Shown here: positions 59,350-64,000 of the stretch, in pieces
Position numbering within the stretch: the stretch's first letter is position 1
Layout of the letters: every line of letters starts with the position of its first letter
From: Hymenobacter sp. BRD67
GTDB taxonomy: Bacteria; Bacteroidota; Bacteroidia; Cytophagales; Hymenobacteraceae
Assembly: GCF_013256425.1 (NCBI RefSeq)
Contig: NZ_CP053904.1
Location: forward strand, 3,720,001 to 3,784,000
Direction of reading: 5' to 3'
DNA: 64,000 nucleotides
Notes under the pieces: model-generated
Database searches by the model: none
What the model saw: only the letters and a program-made list of their open reading frames with translations
What the model was told of the DNA's origin: nothing
Made by a program: the position numbers and the translations under genes

Positions 59350-60281
59350 GAAGCTGTTTAGGAAGTAGGCGAGCGACCAATTCTGCGCAGCAGTAGCACG
59401 GTAAAGGCCAGCCAGTGAAACGCCAGCCAGGTATGCAGGCAGGTTTCAAAGCGCACGAGTAGCGTTTTGAAGCCGTCGAGCCAGGCGTTGAGTTGCTCAA
59501 TAACCTGTCGGCGGCGGTAGAGTTCGGGGTCAAACAGGGTATCATCGTCGATTTGCCAGTCGGCCGAACGCCGGTTGCGCGGGATGTTGACCTCAATATC
59601 GCGGTGGGCACAGGCCTGGCGTAAGCTGTTGACATCAAAGGCTTTGTCGGCGTTCAGAAACAAGCCTTGCAGGCACAGGTCCGCCTGCTCCAACGTTTGG
59701 CAAAGCTCGCCAAAGACGGCTTCCAGCTCAAACGTATCGTGGTGCTGCCCGGCCTGGGGCGTGGCCAGGGCCAGCGGCTGGCCCTGGTTGTCGGCCAGGA
59801 ACAGGGCGTTGGTGGTGCGCGCCGCTTTGCGGCCCTGGTAGCCCACGGCCACCCCGCCGTTCTTGGCCGGTGTGTGGCTGCCGTCGAGTTGCACGCTGGA
59901 GAGGTCGAGCAAGCGGCGGTGTAGGCGCAAGAGCGTCAGCCACAGCTTTTTCCAGGCCCCTTGTTTGCTCCAGGTGTGGAAATGATAGTACACCCCCTGC
60001 CAACTCAGGGGCTCGCCGCTGAATAGGGCGGCCACCGGTAGCCAGCGCCACTGACAGCCGGTTTTGAGTTTGTAGAGAATGGCGCCCACCACCTCGGCCG
60101 GAGCCACGCGCCGCCGCCGGCCCTGGCTGGGAAAGGGTAAATAGGGCAGTAGCCAGGTCACGATGATATCTTTGGAGAGGACTTCCACGGGCAGGCGTAA
60201 GAAACTTGGTTGGGTCGCACCCCAAATTTCTCTCCGCCGTGGGAGTCTTTTTTGTTTCCAGCCTACTTCCTAAACAGCTTC
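59350..60281 (-). mobile_element. IS5-family insertion sequence, copy 2 (932 bp, inverted)
   Basis: The same 21-bp terminal repeats and the same length as 26144-27075, in opposite orientation, with its own 3-bp duplication TAT (59347-59349 and 60282-60284). The encoded transposase is identical. Confidence 0.93.
59358..60188 (-). CDS. IS5-family transposase, copy 2
   Basis: 276 aa, the same sequence throughout as the transposase at 26237-27067, starting from the same GTG context. DDE motifs (VQLDGSHTPAKNGG, LNADKAFDVNSLR, YRRRQVIEQLNAW) are intact. Identity of the two copies points to recent movement within this genome or gene conversion. It inserted immediately next to the left end of the IS110 element. 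Confidence 0.93.
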   Translation of the reverse strand: MEVLSKDIIVTWLLPYLPFPSQGRRRRVAPAEVVGAILYKLKTGCQWRWLPVAALFSGEPLSWQGVYYHFHTWSKQGAWKKLWLTLLRLHRRLLDLSSVQLDGSHTPAKNGGVAVGYQGRKAARTTNALFLADNQGQPLALATPQAGQHHDTFELEAVFGELCQTLEQADLCLQGLFLNADKAFDVNSLRQACAHRDIEVNIPRNRRSADWQIDDDTLFDPELYRRRQVIEQLNAWLDGFKTLLVRFETCLHTWLAFHWLAFTVLLLRRIGRSPTS

Positions 60282-60320
60282 TATCCTATGTTCAGGCACG
60301 GCCTGTAACTTGGTTGAACA

Positions 60321-60507
60321 AGAAGGAAAGGGACGGAATAAGATTCCACTGTTATGGGGCACTAGAGCCCGTTTAACATGACAATCCCCGTCCTTTTCTA
60401 GGGCTACTTTGAACAGTTCCATGAGGCCCGAGAGCCTGTATCAGGATAGCAAAAGATTCCCTGGAAGTCCTTTTTACGCGTTTTCTTCTTCTTCACCCCA
60501 CCTCGTT
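60321..60507 (+). ncRNA. Candidate bridge RNA region of the IS110 element
   Basis: The non-coding leader before the IS110 transposase can fold. AAAGGGACGG (60327-60336) pairs with CCGTCCTTTT (60389-60398). Inside, TGTTA/TAACA and GGGC/GCCC stack below the loop ACTAGA, and a further small stem AGGC-CCGAGA-GCCT follows near 60424. In IS110-group elements this position encodes the bridge RNA that guides recombination. Structure and position are seen; the function is inferred. Confidence 0.5.
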
Positions 60508-61485
60508 ATGGATATGAACCACCTGCCGGTTGTCGGCATCGACGTGAGCAAGGCCACGCTGGCCGTCTGTTACCAGGTTAACGACCAGGCCCAGCACCTG
60601 GAAGTCAGCAATAGCAAAGCCGGCTTTCAGCAGCTAGTGAAGGCTTGCGGCGCTCATTGCCAGTTTGTGATGGAAGCCACGGGTACCTACAATTTGGCCT
60701 TAGCCTATTACTTGCATGAGCAGGGTGGCCAGGTAGCGGTCCTGAATCCGCTCGTCATCAAGCGCTTCATTCAGATGCACTTGAGTAAAGGCAAAAGTGA
60801 CCGCAAAGATGCGCAGTGGCTGCTGCGCTATGGCCAGCAGCAGCCGCTCAAAGTTTGGCAGCCGGACGAAACAGTACTAGTTGAGTGTCGGCAACTCGAA
60901 CAAGTGAACGAGCAGCTACTGAAACAAAAAGTCATGGTGGGCAACGCATTGGAAGCCCTTCAGCAACAACCAATCATTAGCAAGCTGGCGCTGAAACGCT
61001 TGCAACAGACGTTCAAGGCCCTAACCCAACAAGTAGCGGCGGTCGAGGCCGAACTGCTGGCCCTGCTAGAACAACGCTTTGCCGCCGAAATGGCGTTACT
61101 CTGCTCCATTCCCGGCATTGGGCGCAAGACAGCGGGCATGCTGCTGCTCTTTGCCGGAGGCTTTACCCGCCTGGATAACTATCGACAGCTCATTGCGATG
61201 GCCGGTTTGTCGCCCCGCGAGCACACTTCTGGCACCAGCATTCGCGGCAGGATGCGCATCACGAAAATGGGCGGCGGCTTGATTCGAGGTAAACTGTTTA
61301 TGTGCAGCTTCTCAGCCAAAAAAACGAACGCAGCCTGCGCGGCCCTCTTTGACCGACTCGTGGCCAAGGGCAAGAACAAGAAATTAGCGCTGATTGCCGT
61401 GTGCAACAAGCTTTTGAAGCAAGCTTTCGCCATCATCAAATCAGGCGTGCCTTACCAAGCTGATTTTAGTAGCTCTCTCGCTTAA
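60508..61485 (+). CDS. IS110-family transposase (DEDD recombinase)
   Basis: 325 aa from ATG 60508 (MDMNHLPVVGIDVSKATLAV, the first catalytic Asp); an upstream ATG at 60409 would only add leader residues. The RuvC-like domain continues with FVMEATGTYNLALAYYL, VAVLNPLVIKRFIQMHLSKG and KSDRKDAQWLLRYGQ. After a coiled-coil region comes the transposase_20 domain with the catalytic serine region: SIPGIGRKTAGMLLLFAGGF, AMAGLSPREHTSGTSIRGRM. Intact and probably active. Confidence 0.93.
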   Translation: MDMNHLPVVGIDVSKATLAVCYQVNDQAQHLEVSNSKAGFQQLVKACGAHCQFVMEATGTYNLALAYYLHEQGGQVAVLNPLVIKRFIQMHLSKGKSDRKDAQWLLRYGQQQPLKVWQPDETVLVECRQLEQVNEQLLKQKVMVGNALEALQQQPIISKLALKRLQQTFKALTQQVAAVEAELLALLEQRFAAEMALLCSIPGIGRKTAGMLLLFAGGFTRLDNYRQLIAMAGLSPREHTSGTSIRGRMRITKMGGGLIRGKLFMCSFSAKKTNAACAALFDRLVAKGKNKKLALIAVCNKLLKQAFAIIKSGVPYQADFSSSLA

Positions 61486-61619
61486 AGCTCGGCTGTTCAA
61501 CACAGTTCATGTTAATCAACTATTCTAAGAAACAAAAAGGAAAATAACCGGCTCAATATCTTGCAAAAATTTTGCTGGTGGGAGAGCTATGAACCATAGT
61601 TTTTTGCTAGCATGTACTG

Positions 61620-63427
61620 CTAGAGGGTGCCGTTAGCCTCTTCTTGGGCAATTTGCTGGGCCACAGATAAGGTCGGGTCGTTAAGTGTAAGTAGGGCTTG
61701 GGACCGAATCCGCTGGGCAGCTGCTGGCAGCAGAAAGACATAGCCTGCGGCCAAGCCGCTGGGCGACTGCCCTAAATCGCCCCGGACTTGGTAAATTTTG
61801 CCACTACTGCCTGCTTCGTGTAGGGCGCGCTGCACGAGTTGGAAGAGGCGCGGGTCTGGCGAATCGTTTGCTTGGTGCAAGAGCGTTTGGTACCAGCGCT
61901 GACCCACCTTAAATCGCAACTCCCCATCTGTCTGTTGACAGTTGTCGGTTACGTGATGAGGCACGAAGTGCCCCTGCGAGAGCCGCGCTAGCAAGTGCAC
62001 AAGCCGCGTGTAGGACCAGGTAGGGTAGCGTGGCCAGCCCTCGTAGGTGCCTACGCTGCCTGGGTAGTACTTCAAAATGTCTTCTCGGAAGAGATAATGC
62101 GTTTGTTGAGCACGCTGGGCGGCTACTTCTCGCTGTTGGGACGATAAGTGTTGAAAAAAGCCCAAGGCGGTAAAGGTGTGGATAGCCGCCGTGATGGAAT
62201 CGGTTGGTAAGAGCCGAAAGTCCTGGGCGGCCGATGCCCGAGAGGAGTTGCAGGCAGCGTATCCAACGCCTGAAATTGCGCCGTCGTGAGCCGTACTAAG
62301 CCAAAGCGCCCACGTACGTTCTGGGTACCCTCCGCTTCGGCAGAGGGCAGGTAAGCTAGCCGGTAAGGCGAGCGCTGGTCGGTCAACACCCGGTTAAATA
62401 GTTGGTAAAACTGTTCAGCGGGGAGCTCGTAGCGGGTAGCTAGGCGAGCCCAAGGTGCCCCCGGTTGCCCAGTGTCCATTTGCAAGTCACTACGCTGGGT
62501 GTAAGCCTGCTTCCCTACCTGGAACCGGACGAGTACCGCTGGCGGCTGGGAGGGGTCGCTACTAGCTGACTGGCTAGCTGGCACCACTTCGTACTGAAAA
62601 TGCGTGAAAGCGAACCTTGGGAGCAAAGCCGCTACGTCGTGGTGCAGTTGCGCTAGGTAGGGACCCAACGCAGCAGGGTAGTCCCGTCGCGAAAAGATGC
62701 GGGCCCCAGCCACCGCCGACAAGGCGTCGAGGGGGTCAACTACCCACCGGTCAGTCCAACGGTGGCGCAGTTGCTGGGCAGCCGCCGGGCTCAGCAGGCC
62801 GATTTGTTGTAGTACCGTGTCCACCACTGGGTGCGGCTCGCGTTGGTGTTGCCGCCACCATTCATCCGCTCGGAGTAGTAAGGCGGTGCGGTCATAAAAT
62901 TCCCCTCCTGCTGCTAAGGGCAGCAAGTACTGGTATTCGGCGGTGCTCAACAGTCCGGCCTGCTTCAGTTGCGCGAGGAAGTGCTGCGTTTGCTGTCGAC
63001 TACGCTGCATCGCGGCGGCGCTCGTTAGCCGAAGTAGCGGACGGCTAACTACCATGCCTGGCGGCGCTGGATGACGGGTGCCGAAGCGTAGGGAGTCTGG
63101 TCGCAAGGTTTCGCCGTCGGCGAGCCGCGTGTAGTAGTCTGCTAACCAGCTTCGGACGGCGATGGGTGTCTGAGGCAAGTGATAGGCTTCTAAGCGCGTC
63201 GTATCACAAAAGCGTACCCAGGCTCGGTGCTGGGGAGCTACTAAGCCTGTCTGCACTAAAATAGCCGCAAAAGAGGCATTCGCGAGCGTTGACTTAGTAG
63301 GGGCAGCAGCAGCTAGAGAAGTGTGATTAGCAGGCGGTGTATCAGTTCCACAGGCTCCGACTACTACGCCAAGCGCCACGAGTAAGTGCTTGATGATAAA
63401 GGAAGCTTTTGCGCAGGAAGACTTCAT
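61620..63427 (-). CDS. Large orphan lipoprotein of unknown function, 602 aa (frameshifted as written)
   Basis: The signal peptide ends in a lipobox (ALGVVVGACGTD), followed by an Ala/Thr-rich linker and a long globular region with no known domain. The two written frames meet at CCC 62237-62239. One added base turns TPLGHRPP into TPLGASAAQDFRLLPTDSIT, AAIHTFTALGFFQHLSSQQ, joining both into 602 aa. The motif AILVQTGLVAPQHRAWVRF (about residues 54-72) has loose echoes in FLAQLKQAGLLSTAEYQYLL, VLQQIGLLSPAAAQQL and HTFTALGFFQHLSSQQ, hinting at repeated helical pairs. It is preceded by a double palindrome. Homology unknown to me; it lies next to an IS island. Confidence 0.65.
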
Positions 63428-63678
63428 AAGCTAGCAAGTAAGCTCCTAAAGTGATTTTTGGACGCTAGACACGCTAAATTATAAAGCTTGAGCAGATAAC
63501 ATGTTAAGTAACATGTTATATAGCGTCTAGCAAGGTATAGCTTATTAAAGTCGGTCTTATTAGTTGCGCTTGTCACGTTTCTTAAACGAACGTTCAGCAA
63601 ACGTTATAAACTCGCTCTTTCAGATACATCCATTTTTTATTATATATTAATTTCTATTTTTACTGTCGTAAACAATTC
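63428..63678. promoter_or_regulatory. AT-rich upstream region with double palindrome
   Basis: No gene is seen in these 250 bases. TAACATGTTA, a perfect 10-bp palindrome, occurs twice (63497-63506 and 63509-63518). It is framed by an outer inverted pair GCTAGAC/GTCTAGC (near 63465 and 63524). Candidate operator for the lipoprotein gene. Confidence 0.5.
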
Positions 63679-64000
63679 CTATTGCACGGCGTCGCCGCGC
63701 AGCCGCCGGAAGCGTTTGCGGGCTTCGGCCACGTAGATACTGCCGGGGTACTTGGTTAGCAGCTGCTGGTAGAGCGCCTGGGCCTTGGGCTTATCGTTGA
63801 GGTTTTCGTCCAGGATTTCGGCGGTCAGAAACAGGGCGTCGTCGCTCAGTACGTCGTATTTCGGGTTGGCTGTAATCTGGCCGAGGGTAGTGACTGCGGC
63901 GGCGTAGTCGCCGGTGCGGCGCTGGAGCCTGGCTTTCAAAAACAGGGCATCGTCGGTGAGCGCGTGGCCGGGGTACTTACGCAGCAGCGCATCGAGGCCC
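63679..64000 (-). CDS. TPR-repeat protein, C-terminal part (runs off the window)
   Basis: The frame is open from the window edge to the stop at 63679, so only the last 106 or so codons are seen. Helix pairs typical of TPR/YbgF-like outer-membrane lipoproteins are visible: LLRKYPGHALTDDALFLKAR, LQRRTGDYAAAVTTLGQI, SDDALFLTAEILDENLNDKP, AQALYQQLLTKYPGSIYVAE, ARKRFRRLRGD. The 'KYPGS-YVAEARKRFR' ending resembles BamD/gliding-type TPR proteins of the phylum. Function cannot be set without the missing part. Confidence 0.75.
   Translation of the reverse strand, partial: GLDALLRKYPGHALTDDALFLKARLQRRTGDYAAAVTTLGQITANPKYDVLSDDALFLTAEILDENLNDKPKAQALYQQLLTKYPGSIYVAEARKRFRRLRGDAVQ

Larger units (their letters stand above)
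60313..61501 (+). mobile_element. IS110-family element
   Basis: One DEDD transposase with a structured leader. GTTGAACA (60313-60320) and TGTTCAAC (61494-61501) are the only inverted match near the ends. IS110 elements lack long terminal repeats, so the borders are approximate. Confidence 0.65.

Overview
The window looks like a chromosomal segment of a Hymenobacter-like member of the Bacteroidota (Cytophagales). The evidence is GC-rich coding sequence with AT-rich intergenic gaps, C-terminal type IX secretion (T9SS) sorting domains, Bacteroidota-type -7 promoter boxes (TAnnTTTG), a short GT5 glycogen/starch synthase divergent from panC, and a sigma-54 gene together with an NtrC-type activator. 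No rRNA, tRNA or CRISPR array was recognised.

Layout. 0-5.9 kb: exonuclease III, two T9SS-sorted surface proteins and a sigma-54 activator. 5.9-10.2 kb: flavoprotein, type III polyketide synthase and methyltransferase, a likely small polyketide (phenolic lipid/quinone) locus interrupted by an AT-richer DUF2625 gene. 10.3-25.1 kb: NHL propeller protein, saccharopine-dehydrogenase-like enzyme, gcvP, DUF4136 lipoprotein, lipA, a beta-barrel-like protein, OsmC, a secreted GH3 glycosidase and uvrA. 25.3-30.2 kb: three paralogous small secreted proteins separated by an IS5-family and an IS4-family element. 30.2-32.9 kb: MBOAT plus AlgX/AlgJ-like pair for polysaccharide O-acetylation. 33.0-38.2 kb: rpoN and asnS bracketed by two degenerate IS630 copies. 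38.2-44.6 kb: a large TPR-like protein, two related secreted proteins, CsbD, a histone-deacetylase-like hydrolase, an AIM24-like protein and small proteins. 44.7-56.7 kb: gltX, ridA, glmS, glycogen synthase, panC, a sugar nucleotidyltransferase, LemA with two TPM proteins, a DnaQ-like exonuclease and recJ. 56.8-61.5 kb: an island of IS1182, IS5 (second identical copy, inverted) and IS110. 61.6-64 kb: a large lipoprotein of unknown function and the end of a TPR protein.

The most striking feature is that 13 genes, many of them core genes (gcvP, lipA, uvrA, rpoN, asnS, glmS, recJ), are broken by 17 one-base losses. Every loss falls in or beside a short G/C run, and adding back one G or C restores the expected protein each time. 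I read this as systematic homopolymer under-calling in the assembly rather than gene decay, so these genes are annotated at full span as CDS with the frameshift stated.

I found no clearly new multi-gene system. The best candidates for follow-up are the polyketide locus, the probable IS110 bridge-RNA leader, the paralogous secreted-protein array carrying IS elements between its members, and the 602-residue orphan lipoprotein.
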